Below, piece after piece: positions 46,901-58,700 of a stretch of 64,000 nt of DNA. The stretch's first letter is position 1, and each line of letters starts with the position of its first letter. A model generated the notes under the pieces. The model was given only the letters and a program-made list of their open reading frames with translations. It ran no database searches and was not told where the DNA came from. Made by a program: the position numbers and the translations under genes. This DNA comes from Phylloscopus collybita (Eukaryota; Chordata; Aves; Passeriformes; Phylloscopidae), in the NCBI GenBank assembly GCA_027886175.1, contig JAJNNQ010000013.1:7645501-7709500 (forward strand). Direction: 5' to 3'.

Positions 46901-47928
46901 TCTCGGAGCACCAGCTGCGTGGTGCTTGCGGTGCCGCGGGACGGTGTGTGTGTGTCTCTGGGGTGCAAAGTGCTCTGGGCTCCCTGCGCTTCCCTGCACG
47001 CATCACCTCTTCAGGGCATCAATTATTCTGGGGTGTGTCGCTGAGGACAGTCCCAGTTGGATTGAGAATGCCCTGTTCTGCTTTAGGTAACAATGCACTA
47101 ATTATTTTGTTAAACAGCTTTGGCTTTTACGATACTGACTTGCACAAGATAATTGCAGTTATGAATTAAAGATGTGTCTGTTTGGTTTGTGTGTTTGTGG
47201 GGATATGCTCTTACTGCTGTTTGTAAGACCAGTACAAAACTTGGATTACAAAGGCTTTTGTGATCAATATTTATTTAAAGAAAAAAAAAAAATCTTGAGA
47301 TACAGGCATCTTGAAATACAAAATCCAGGCTTCTTTATGGTGTGCAGCCAAGCCTGATTTTCACTGCAATTTTCCCCTGGAGAAAGTCATTTATAATTAA
47401 TTAGGCCAAGAGTTTTTAAGGAGAAACAAATACGCAAGGATAGTCAGACGTGTCTGCGCTCTGGTGATTGTAAGTAAAGTGGAAACACTGTCTTACTAAA
47501 TACAAATCCTTGCATTCTCAGTGAGGTTGTGTGCAGCTTATATTAAGCCAAGTAGCCTTAGTGAGCGCCTCTTATCGGGAGTAATGTGGCCCTAATATGA
47601 GTTAATAGGAGGAGACTGGAAAGATGATAGGAGATGTGCTCCACGTAGCTTTGTTTTGAGAGGTTCCTTTTGTGCCGTTCTGCCTAGAATGTACGTCTGT
47701 CTTTATGTGTGATCACAACTGACTGCTGCTGAAATCCCTCACTATCTTGTCTTTGGGTATTAGACTTCTCTAAAACTAAATGAAAACTTTCCGAGTGCAC
47801 AGGACCGTGCAGCTGTTTGCCTTTTTCCAGATTTTTCTCTTTGGTAACTAATCGTTGTATGTTACTCTTTAACTTCCAAACTGAAAATCCGAGGACTTAC
47901 GTGGTTTCATTTTTGTTTTGCTTTTCAG
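43337..47928 (+). other. RPS6KC1: RPS6KC1 intron 1
   Basis: A 4.6-kb U2-type intron, donor GTGAGT, acceptor CTTTTCAG. The CpG island occupies its first 500 bases or so. After that it is AT-rich with no recognised exon or mobile element. Confidence 0.85.
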
Positions 47929-47964
47929 ATTGTTTCAAGAAAAAATCCAGAGGATGTCCAGGAG
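47929..47964 (+). CDS. RPS6KC1: RPS6KC1 36-nt exon 2
   Basis: A tiny exon of exactly 12 codons encodes IVSRKNPEDVQE. It sits between acceptor CTTTTCAG and donor GAG|GTAACA, with phase 0 on both sides. It corresponds to human VVSRRNPEDVQE in the loop between PX strands. Skipping would keep frame but delete part of the lipid-binding fold. Confidence 0.94.
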
Positions 47965-48722
47965 GTAACAGTTTAAACTTGTGCAATTGTCTTTATGTAT
48001 CACACTATGCCTTTTGAAGCATCTTTGATATAATTTAGCAGTTTCTGTGTGTTTTGTCCTTGTAACTGAGCTAACAAATTTCGTATGTTTCCATTTGTCT
48101 TTACCTTTCATAGTTAAAAACAGTAGCTAGTGTAACATGATGCATTTCATCCCTCAGTGATGAATGGTGACTTGAAACAAAGTCTTAGGGAGCAAAGCGT
48201 CTTTTGATGACAAAACTGCTTTGATAACTTTACAAGCTCTTTTCTCAGGGCTGGAATTGGCAAATTGATGGTTACTTAACTCCTGCTGGTAAAATTAGAG
48301 ATCAGTCCACCATTCAAGCCTTAGGTCTCAGCTGTAGGTACTCTTTTCCTCTTAAACCAATACTTCACTGCAAAGCCTACACCATTACTGTCTGTCAGTG
48401 AAGAGGGAGAATGGAGGAGTCTAGGAGTTGTTGAGAGAGATTAGACTGCAACTCTTATATATTATGCTTATCTCTCTGAGGCTCCTTTAGTATTTTCCAG
48501 TGATATACTTCGACAAAACTTTAAAATTGCTTATTCTTTGCCTCTTCTGAGGAGTCCATGGATAAGGGTCTGCTCTATTCTTGTGCCTCTTAAATACCTC
48601 AAAATTCTGTCACAGGAATCATTTATTGAGAGAGAAAAATATACCACGTGTGCATGCATTGTGGATTTTTTTTTTCTTTTTAGTTAAGAAACCTTTTTTT
48701 CCCCCCTCTTGGTGGTGTTTTT

Positions 48723-48775
<53 letters not shown>

Positions 48776-51700
48776 CTGGACTATTGACTTGACCTGGTTA
48801 CTGTTACACTGTTATACTATGTACCTGCAAAATCTTTCCTCAAAAGCACAACCTTATGGCTTTTCAGACATAGTGTAACACGTACTTATGTTCAGTTTCT
48901 AGCACAATCTCTCACTACAGTTGAGGAGAACCTGCATAGTTGATGGCAGAAGAGCTCATAACTGAATTCATTGCATCTCACACATTCATTGCATGTGTGG
49001 TCAAACATGACCTATTGATTAGTGGCTTGGCAGAGGTGAGAATTGCCTAATACATCTAACACCCCTTTACTGCATCCTTCTTTGAAATCTTGAGAATCAG
49101 GCAAGCACGAGCATTTGTGCTTTTTGCATTTTTTTGAATCCCTAGGAGATTAAAATAACCTATCAGAATCAGAGATGATCATGGATCTAGTTTAGCATTG
49201 CATTACTGTAGTTTGTAGCTTGATGTTCACCTTTTCCAGGGAGACTCCTGAATTGAACCTATCCGTGAGCACATTCTGCCATTCCCTTAGTCTTCATTTG
49301 TGAGGAAAAGCACTTTATAAGAGCTGTTGATGTGTCCATTCATCAGAAAAATATATTGTAAGTGTCTTTCAGCTAGAGTATTGCATGAATATGTGTTAAG
49401 TAGTTTTGACACAATAGCAAAACCATATCTTTTAGTTGTTGCTTTGATTTGTGGCTGTAGGGTTACCCATGCAGAGTTTCACATGCTCTAGACAATAAAA
49501 GGACATAAATATGAGATGGACTTCTTCATAGTTGCCTTTTTCACCCTGCATTGTACTGTATTAATTATTCTGCATGTGATAGCATGTTAGATGTGGGGAT
49601 GATTCCATTATAAGCATTATCTGAAAATCATTGGTTATTGCAGGGAGTATCCTAGATGGGAGTTGCCATAAGGGGGAGTTGTAGACAGAAACCCCCATAT
49701 GTTGTGAGCTTTTCTGTTACTTGGCTTCTTACAGTAAAAGAAAGAACTGTGGGGAGCCTTTGAAAGAAAAAGAATATGCCCCTAACCTGCTGCCACTGAA
49801 AATAAATCTACCTCAGTTTTCCAGGATGCTCAGTGAGGAATTCAGTGGGAAATGTTGTGCACACAAGCACCCCGTTGCTTTGGGGTCTGTCTCCTGCGAC
49901 CCGCTTCCCACATCCACGCAGGACCACTTAGCTGTGCCTGCCTCCTCTTCCAGGTGTCTCTTAATGCCACTGCTGTGATGTTAATACATTCTTTACATAT
50001 GTAAGCTGCTCATAAGGCTATGACCTCAACTCCACTTGCCAGTTTTCTGTCACCACGTCTTTTGACTGCCCTTTGGGGGGGTACAAGTCTTTACTGCAGC
50101 ACCTCTCCCACTGCAGCCAGCTAGAACTTGGTGTAATCCCAGCTGTTGTTGTTGGGGCAGGAAGGAAGAGAACCTCGTAAGAGCTTCCCTCTCGAAAGAA
50201 TGAAAGAAATCAATGTGAAGTTTTGTGTGGGGATAGTAGATACAGAAAGGCCAGTGGACCTAACTTTAATGTCCTTGCTTCTGGGGACTGATGGTGGCAA
50301 TGTGGTGTGTAAGGCAGTTGCATCTGGGGTAGTCCTGTGGGTTTTTTTCCTTTTCATTTAGGAGAAAGGCTTATTCATTGTGGAACAGATGAGTTGCATG
50401 AGTTAATAGAGATCTACTGGCTCTCGCCATGTCAAGCACCTTATTGCATTACAAGTCTAACATATGTTTTATGATATACTTGCTGTGCTTCGTTGGGCCT
50501 CAAAGTACAATGTGTCCTTCCTCCAAATCTAATTTCTAATGAGGATGTTAGAGTGGGAACTTTGCTAACTTTGCTGGGCCACATGCATGCAAAGGCATGT
50601 TTTCCATCAGTTTCTGAAAGGCTTTAGGTTCCCCTTGACTGCTTTTGCTATGCAAGTTACTTGGGGATATGTATTTTTTTCCTCTTGACTGCTGAGTGAT
50701 CACTTGTAGCAGTGAAAAATGATGCTTTTTTAGTGGAATGAAATCTCATGCTCTTATTTTCTGGCAGCTTTTCATGTTGCCTCCAAGTACTGACAGTACA
50801 GTAACTTAATGTTTAAAGAATTCACCATCTTAAGCAATTGTGTGTTCTATATGCACACTGCTCAAGAAGTGCTAATCATCTGTTCTCTGGCTATTGGATT
50901 AGATCAAAGTATAGCATTGAAAAATTATCATTTCTGATAGCAAAATGACTAGTTTGCCTTCTTGAGATTCCTCACTTGTGTGTTACACTTCACTGAGTAC
51001 CAGCTGTAATTAAGTCATGAAAATGTGTGCCAATAAGGGAGTCTGAATCAGGACTGCTGGTTCCAGTATAGCTAAATTTGTAGGTGGGTAGAGTGTTTCC
51101 ACACTTAAGCTTTGCATATCCACTGTTAACAATCCTCTTACCTTATATCTGCATCGTTCTGTAGGTAGGACTTGCATCTGCTGAAACTTAGAAGGCCTCT
51201 GATTGCAGTATTTAAAAAAAAAGTACAAAAATACTCTAAATCTAAGCCTTTTGCTTAGCTCTAAATCTGGTTTGCTTGAAAAAAGAAATCAACTTTTTCA
51301 ATTATGATTGCTCATGAGAAGGCAACCTGGTAAATCATTCAGAAATATGTGGAATATTTAAAGTTGTGGTTAGTTGTTTTAAGTTAATTGAGACATTTGA
51401 CGGGTGCAACTGTGGAATCAACTGCTGAATGCACGCACTCTCCTCGCTTTTTTCCCTTCTGTTCTACTTTAATCACTTTACATTAGTGTTGAGGTTTATT
51501 GTGATGGCTTAGTGAGTCTGACCAAAAATGAGGTCAGGATATAAAAAAAAAAAAATCTTTGTTAATATCTTTTCATCCTGATAACAAATCCAGTAGCAGT
51601 CAAGTGTAAATTTTATTGTTTACTTCTTGCATTGGTTTGATTTTCCTACCGAGCTCTTCTCCTTTCTTGGATGGCAAGAACGAGATGGAAGAAGGATAAA

Positions 51701-52402
51701 ATAGATACCTGACTGGGACATGACTACTTTCTGGCAAGGATAGATCAGGAATAGCTAGTATAATGAACCAATGACATCTTTATATTCCTAAGATGCAGTT
51801 TTTGTCTAGATTACAAGAGGAACATACATTTTTTTTGTGTTATTACAAAAAAAAAGCCCATCTAAGATGGGGGCTTACGTTTACGTCTGATCAACCCTTT
51901 GCACACACAACTTAGGAGCTGTTTTGTAGTCCTGTGTGCTTGATGTACCATCCCTAAAAGTCCCCTGCTTATATTGATTTCTCTTCCCTGGTTTTCTCTT
52001 TTGCTGTTGTGTCTCTTCCCCACACCTGCAGCTGCACCAGGCACAGTGTGCTGTTGAATGCTGGGTACTGCACCACTCCTGTTCAGAGTGTTTTCCTCTC
52101 TTACTGGCTCTCTGTGTAGGTCTGGATCTCAGTGTGACTGAAGCAGTGCTGCCTTTGCTCTCCTTCCAGCTTCTACTTAATTTTTTTTTCTACGTACTGT
52201 AGTGTAAGCCAAAATGTGGGTTGGGGACAGATAACAACCATTTTTTTACACTTGGTACAGTTGGCAGTTCAGATTTTATAATTTTTATTAAACAGATTTG
52301 CTGGAGTTAATGATCTGATGTGATTAAACCAGTGAATTTGTGGTGTGATGTAATATGAACAATGAACCTCACTAATACTTCTCTCTGGTTTCTCTGCTTC
52401 AG
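47965..52402 (+). other. RPS6KC1: RPS6KC1 intron 2
   Basis: A 4.4-kb AT-rich U2-type intron, donor GTAACA, acceptor GCTTCAG. It contains a 52-base pure T run at 48,724-48,775. No exon or clear CR1 element was recognised. Confidence 0.85.
48724..48775 (+). repeat. 52-base poly(T) tract
   Basis: An uninterrupted run of 52 T preceded by a T-rich lead-in from about 48,667. On the - strand this is poly(A). No retroposon body is recognisable on either side, so a retroposon tail is not supported; it may be a slippage tract, possibly with assembly error in length. Confidence 0.9.
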
Positions 52403-52523
52403 ATAGTCGTTTGGAAGAGATACAGTGACTTTAAGAAACTGCACAAGGACCTTTGGCAAATTCATAAAAACCTATGCAGACACACAGAGCTCTTTCCACC
52501 TTTTGCCAAAGCAATTGTGTTTG
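52403..52523 (+). CDS. RPS6KC1: RPS6KC1 exon 3, PX core
   Basis: 121 nt with acceptor GCTTCAG and donor GTTTG|GTAAGC. It encodes IVVWKRYSDFKKLHKDLWQI, HKNLCRHTELFPPFAKAIVF and the first base of Gly. The RYSDFKKLH motif (Arg53, Tyr54) is the main phosphoinositide-binding signature of PX domains, and PPFAK is the Pro-rich loop that contacts the membrane. Residues about 48-88. Confidence 0.97.
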
Positions 52524-53219
52524 GTAAGCATAATTTCCTCCTGATCTGCTGAAATTCTTTGATAACTCAGTATCTTTAAATTCATCTTGTTTTGTAGCTG
52601 AATGGAAAATTTTCCCTGTGCTTTTACAACTCAGTTTGTAGGTGTGCTGGTATCATAACTTGGTATGTTTCTTTATTTTTGTAATATTTAAAAGTTATTT
52701 ATGTCCTTGCCTCCGTGCTAGACATAGTAGCTGAGATATTTATTGATGTATACGTTCTGTATCTTGACAACATACATTCTCTGTTTTCAGGAGCATAAAG
52801 TCTATATTAGCTTTGTGAGCAGCATTTGAACAGCAAACAAAACATGTTATATATGAACTGTCTGGTTTTTAGTGATGAGCTGTATTAAAGTATTAAATGG
52901 TTGTTACAGAAAAAAAAAATACTATGGGAATTGGATTGCAATTGTCAGTTTTATCTAGCTAGGCTTCTGAGATCAGTTTTGAATATTTCACCAAACAATC
53001 TGCAAGAGGATTGTGACTCTACAGGAGAAACAGATGACAAAAAGGAATTAGCTTTTATAGGTCTTAACTTCATCCTGATGTGTATGTCCTCATAAATGAG
53101 CTGTGGGTGGACTTCCAGTGAAGTGTTGTAACTGTATAGAATTCCACCTACCACACCTTTTTTACCAGTGTTGTGTTTATAAAATCACCTTTTTTTAGGG
53201 TATGTTCTTTGTGTTCAGC

Positions 53220-55790
53220 ACAAACTGGTGCTATGTTTTTGGGGTACATATTTATCACACAGTATCCACTGCATTTTTAAGCATTTTTCAAAAAGTTTTT
53301 CGTGTGTTCAGCATGTTTGGCATCTTTTTTGCATGCATTTCCTCAGAGTATTTCTGAGTGTTGCTGACTGTTGCTTTTTAGTGAGCATTCACCACCTTCT
53401 TTAGAGCCTTTTTCCCAAGAATTTTAACGTTCTTTTTTTAAAGTATCCAACAGGTGTTTGACATTTGTGTACTTGCATCTATCATGTGCATTTGGTCTGG
53501 TTTAGGATGAACATTTTGCTTTCTGAAGTGCTTTTGGGCTTACCTAAGGCATTTGCATGGCACCTACTAATTGTTTTAGTGTATTTTGTTTTTTTAAGCA
53601 CCCAGTCTGTGGTGGCTGTAGTGTGTTGCTTTTGTTTTGGATTTTTTTTTTGCATAGCTGTGAGCATCTAGCATGTTGGTTATTTTTTGGTAAACATCTA
53701 CCATGTACTCACTTCTTTGGCAAGGTTTTTGGAGTGAATTCTTTGCTCTTTTGGCAAGGTGCTGTTTTTTTTTTATGTGGTGGCATTTTGCTGGATCCAG
53801 CATTTCTTAGGTGTAGCTTTTTCTTTTTCATGCATACACTGCAGGTTGTTAAGCAGTTTCTAGCATCTGTTAGTGAGTCCAGCATGTCTGACCTTTTTTT
53901 GGCATATACCTACTGTGTGCTTTGCAAGTGTTTCTGAGGCATTTCTAACCCTGTGGAATGGTTTTGGTGGTGCTTTTTAGTTCATTGGGTTTTGGGAGCT
54001 GCCTTTTGATAGGTTCTTTTAGTGTCCAACTTGAGTTTGGGTTTTCTTTGTCTGCATCTACCAGAGAGAATTACTGGGAATTTTAACAGGTTCTAAGTAT
54101 CTGATGTGTTTGGTGTTTCATTGGGATCAGTCCACCACATAGTGGTTTTGGTGTGGTTTTTGTCAGGCTTTTTGGCTTCTAAAGAATTTTTTGCTGGACT
54201 TGTTGATTTGTCAGGTGTTTTTGGGGTTACTAAGGCATTTCCATGGAGTTTGAAAGATGGTTTGGGATTATTTTTATCATTAGCATTCAGCCTGTGTTGT
54301 TTGTGTATGAACTTGGCATGATATTTAGGGTCCAGCATTTTTGCTGTTTTTTGGCATGTGCTCTGTTTTTTGGCAGGGTTTCCAGTGTGGATTTGAACTG
54401 TTTTTAGGTGTGGTTTTGGTCCCTAGGGCATGGCTATGGTGTTATTTCTGTCCAGGACTTCTTTAGTGTTTTTTTTGCCTGCATACACAGTATGAATTTT
54501 CAGTGTGTTATTTTATGAGTTATCCAGTAGGGGTTTTTTTGTGCATCCAGTACATTTGCTGGGCCTTTTTAGCATGAATTTACCACGTGCAATTTACCAT
54601 TGGGCATTTTAATGGTTTTTAGTCTTTGAACATCTTTGGGATTTTTTTTTTTTTGGCATATGCCTGCAAGTGTCTCTTTTTTTTTTTTTTTTTCCTGTGC
54701 TTTTTGGCTTTCAGTTTCTGAGGTGTTTTTGGGCAGGCTTGTCAGAGCCTAAGGCATTTGGGGTTATTAAAGTGTTTTAACAGTGTTTAGAAGTTGCTTT
54801 AGTTTGGTGGTTGTTGGTTTTTTTAAAAATATTTTTTTATTATCAATCAATCAATTAATTTTAATTATTAATTATTAATTAATAAATTTTAATTATTAAT
54901 TAATTATTAATTAGCATTTGGTTTTTGTTTATGGCTACTCTGTGCACCTTGTATGGGGTTTAGTGTCCAGGATGTTTGGCATTTTTTTAAGTGCATCTCC
55001 CATATGCCCTTGTTTCTGGTCTGGGTTTTTTTGGTGTGGGTTTTGGTTCTTACAGTGTTGTCCCAAAACGTTTGGCATTACTGCAGTGATGTTTTCAGTG
55101 TCCAGTATGTTTTGGCATTTTTTGGCATGAATTTCCAGTGTGCTCTTTTTTTTTTTTGCTAAGCTTTTGCACTTTTTAAAAAATGCTTTTTGTTTCTTAG
55201 GCATTGCTGCAGTGTTGCTTTCCATTGCCACGTGTTTCAAATATGTTTTGGTGGCTTTTTAAACATACAGCACCCTTCAGCATGGATTTGCCTTTTTTGT
55301 TTTTTTTCCTTTTGCTTCCTGTTACCATATCCTCCCCCCACCGCCCCCCCCATATTTTTAGCATTTTTAGTGTTGAGCTTGTTTGGCATTTTTTTGCCAC
55401 ACCTCTAGTGCATGCTTTATGTGTATTTGCAGTTTGCATGTGTTGTGTCTGGTTTTTGTGTTTATTGCCATACGGGGTTGTGTTGGTGTAGCATGGGTGG
55501 TAAAAACCAATTAGTGATTGACTTTGAATATGTCAAATGTTTGGATGTATTGTGCTCCTTTTAGCACCCAGACAGTATTTGGTGCATATCCAGTGCTGAT
55601 TTTTGCAGTTTTTCTTTGTGTGGCATTTTTTAGCAGTGTTGGGCAGTCACCTAGAGGCTATTTCCCCAGATTTTATATGTGTCTCAGATTGGTATGCTTT
55701 AGCATCCAGTGTGTTTTGTATTTGTTGACCTGCATCTGTGAAGCTGAATTCTGCTGCAGGTTTTGTGGTTCTCTGCATAGAGCTGGTTGA
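53220..55790. repeat. diverged T-rich tandem-repeat array
   Basis: A repeating consensus can be traced by eye: (A/T)GTGTCCAGCATGTTTGGC, then TTTTTT, GGCATGCATCTACCATGTGC, a CTTTTTTTGGCAAG-like block, TTTTTGGTGTGGTTTTGG, and CTAAGGCATTGCATGGTGTT. Anchors such as TCCAG/TTCAG at 53,307, 53,446, 53,601, 53,878, 54,025, 54,331, 54,451, 54,966 and 55,101 give local spacings of 120-155, often 135-147. The strand is strikingly T/G-rich against A/C. It does not resemble CR1. Boundaries and period are estimates. Confidence 0.75.
54826..54915. repeat. AATT/ATTA low-complexity block
   Basis: About 90 bases of nearly pure A/T with repeated TTAATTATTAATTA and ATCAATCAATCA motifs. It is largely self-complementary and interrupts the T/G-rich array. 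Confidence 0.85.
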
Positions 55791-58700
55791 AATTCCTGAT
55801 TTAAATTGTATTTCACATCAGCCAAATTGTACCCAAGTTTTATGTAATTTTATTTTTGCTTATTTATGAAGTTGGAAGTGGGGTAAGTTTTGGTGCTGTG
55901 CCAGAGCATGGGCAATAATGGTTAAAATAAAGCATGTAATATTAGTTTCATTCTGAGATTATTTGTAATCTGATTTGCAGAGTAGAGTTCTCACTGGACA
56001 AATTATTTACAAAGCTAGTATTGGCAAAGCATAATTAAATTTCATGTAGAAGATATGATAGCTATTCATTGGGGAAAAAAGAAGGGTGTAAAAGAAAATC
56101 AGGGTGGAAGAGAGTATAGGTGTCTGATATCCTAAATAATTTAAAATTGCTATAAATGCAAATTAACTGTTTTTACACTAGCTCTGTAAGCAAGGGAAGA
56201 ATTTAGTGAAATCCCTTCTGAAAAACATCCTTCTTCTATTGGATTTAGTGAACAGAAGTGACTGAAATGTACATTGTGAGAGAAGGAAATCCACAGAAAC
56301 ATTTGATGCAGTTATTTATTTAAAAGCTCTTTGAAATTAAAACTGAATGAAAACAAACCCCACTGCATTTAAATGAAACAGAGACACAGAAGAACACAGA
56401 AAAGTGGAGGTAATGTAAAAACAAATTTTAAATGATGGTACATACGTGAAAGGAGCAGCCCTATCTGACTCTCTAATCTGAGAATTATTTTTGTGTTCAT
56501 AACATAAAATTTTACTGTGTATCCTTTCATCACAATTCTACACATAGTAACTGCCATATGATTTATTTTAATTTAAAATGAAAATCCTATTTTTTTTTGT
56601 ACTAGAGGAAAAATACAATCTTAGTAGACCACAAGGTTTTGATGAACTCATTTTCAGTCTCCTTCTGGTAGTAATGACCTGCAAGGTCCATCTCTCTCAA
56701 GATCTTTTGTTTCCATGCTGCTTTGATGGACCATTTCTGCAGTGTTGCTTCCCTGTGGTCATGTTACAATTGTTGCAGCTTTTAGACTACTTTGTAATTA
56801 AACTTGTGAGTAGAATTGCTGGCAACTGGTGTTTTTTTGGTAGTTTTTTGGTTTTGGTTTGGTTTTTTTTTGGATACCTGTGCTTTAAATAATGGATGTA
56901 CCTATTGTTTGCAGAGGGTGCAGTTTGCAAAATGGGCATTGGTGGTTCTGATGGTGTAACTTAGTTGTAGTAGAAGTGTTAAACCTGAGGAGCATCTCCA
57001 ATTCAGCATTGTATTTATTGTATTTTAAAACAAATGTGTCATGCTGTGCTTCCATATTTCATGCAACTAAAGACTTGCCACAAAGTGTGTGTATTTTTAT
57101 GCTGTTGGAGTAGAGCTGCTTGTCTGAAAGCATAAAACTTTCTATTGATGGAAAAAAAATCATCTGACTTTCTCTGTACTTCACTTGAACATTTTCCACT
57201 TGTTTTATAGGAAAAACCTCAGTGAACTTAATCATGGAATCTAAAATGCCCTAACATATCCAGCTGCTGGAATTATGATACCTATATCTGGGACATGATT
57301 ATTGTCCTATCCTAGTATGCATCAACATAATTTTCTTCAGTACTTTCAAGCTACTTCTTTTTTGTTGTTGTTGTTGGACACTTGTAACTGTTTCTATATG
57401 TTGACCATCCATGGCATTTTGCCAAAATGTGGGCAAATCTGCATGTGTTGTACCTAGCAACTGCAGAAATGCACTCTAGTATAAAAATACTACACCCTCC
57501 CAACCCACCAAAAAAAGAAACCAAGCCCCCCCCCGATATTGATAACTTGCTAGCAGTGAGTCAGAAAGATGATTTACATTATAAAACTCACATAAAGATG
57601 CCCTTTGTATTTGAAGACACTGAATGAAGTAACATATTTATGAATTTTGTGTCGTGTACTGTAGAAAGTCTTGTGAGAAACTAGCTGAAACAGGAACACA
57701 CATCTTGCTGGGTGTTTAGTTGTTCAGGTCTGCTCCACAAAATTAATTGTGGATTCTTTTTACAGGAATTTACATCTGGTTTTTATGTAAATAGGAAATT
57801 TTGGATGGATCATTGCTGGAGGAGTAACAACTGTGTTATATGCTAAAGTTGTAGTTGCCACTTCTTAAAAATATCAGAAAGACATGATCCCTATAATGAA
57901 GTTTGTGTATGTCTGAGAACTACTAGTAAAGACTAGCAGAAATAATGTTGTTTTAGATGCAGAACGACATCCTGATAGAAATGTTTGAAGAGTCAGCTGG
58001 CTGTGTAAGCACATTTGAGCATTTCCTTGAGAAGAGGGATAATGAAAGTGTTGAGCAATACAACATTGCTTGAAAGTACGAAAAAGGAAAAGGAGGAAGG
58101 AGTTAGTCAGGGTTGCCTAGGAATTAAACTGCCAGCAAGATGCCAGGAGGTCTGTGAACTGAACCAGTACTGACTAATGTTCTTCCTTCCCCTGAAGCCC
58201 TCTAGTTCTAGAAGCAGTTTTCCTGAGAGTGTATCATGATGCTAATGGGCTGGAAAATGCGACAGTGACTAATCTTTCAACAGCTCTGTTCAAACATGTA
58301 TTTTCATTTTTTTTTAGCTCAGCTTCCTAAGAAACTAAGGCTTGTGTAATTGTGCTGTTAGAAACCCTTACTGGTGTGGCTGATATCAGCTAAATTTAGA
58401 GTGGAGGTGGTTGCAAATGTAATTATACTTCTGCAAAGTCTGTGAAATGGCAGCTGAGTAAGAAGAGAGCACGTGTTTTGGTGCTGCTGAGGGCCAGGCA
58501 GGCTCAGCTCATACCTGTGAAGTTTGCAGCTGCCTGGCAATCAGTGAATGCACAATGGGCAGCCTGGCAGGGCTGGTCCTGGCGTGTCCTATCTGGTGCC
58601 CAGTGGAGATACCGAGAAGATGTGGATAAGAAAAAGAAGTTTTTATTGAGTTTGGTGAAATGAAACAGGGAGAGATTCTTGAGAAAGGAGGAAAAAAAAC

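Noticed and set aside
48667..48775. Poly(T) as the tail of a minus-strand processed pseudogene
   Set aside because: No coding or transposon body lies to the right of the tract, where the 3' end of such an insert would be.
53557..53937. 126-residue hydrophobic Phe/Leu/Cys-rich open frame
   Set aside because: It arises from the T-rich tandem array; composition explains it, and no transmembrane protein family is recognisable.
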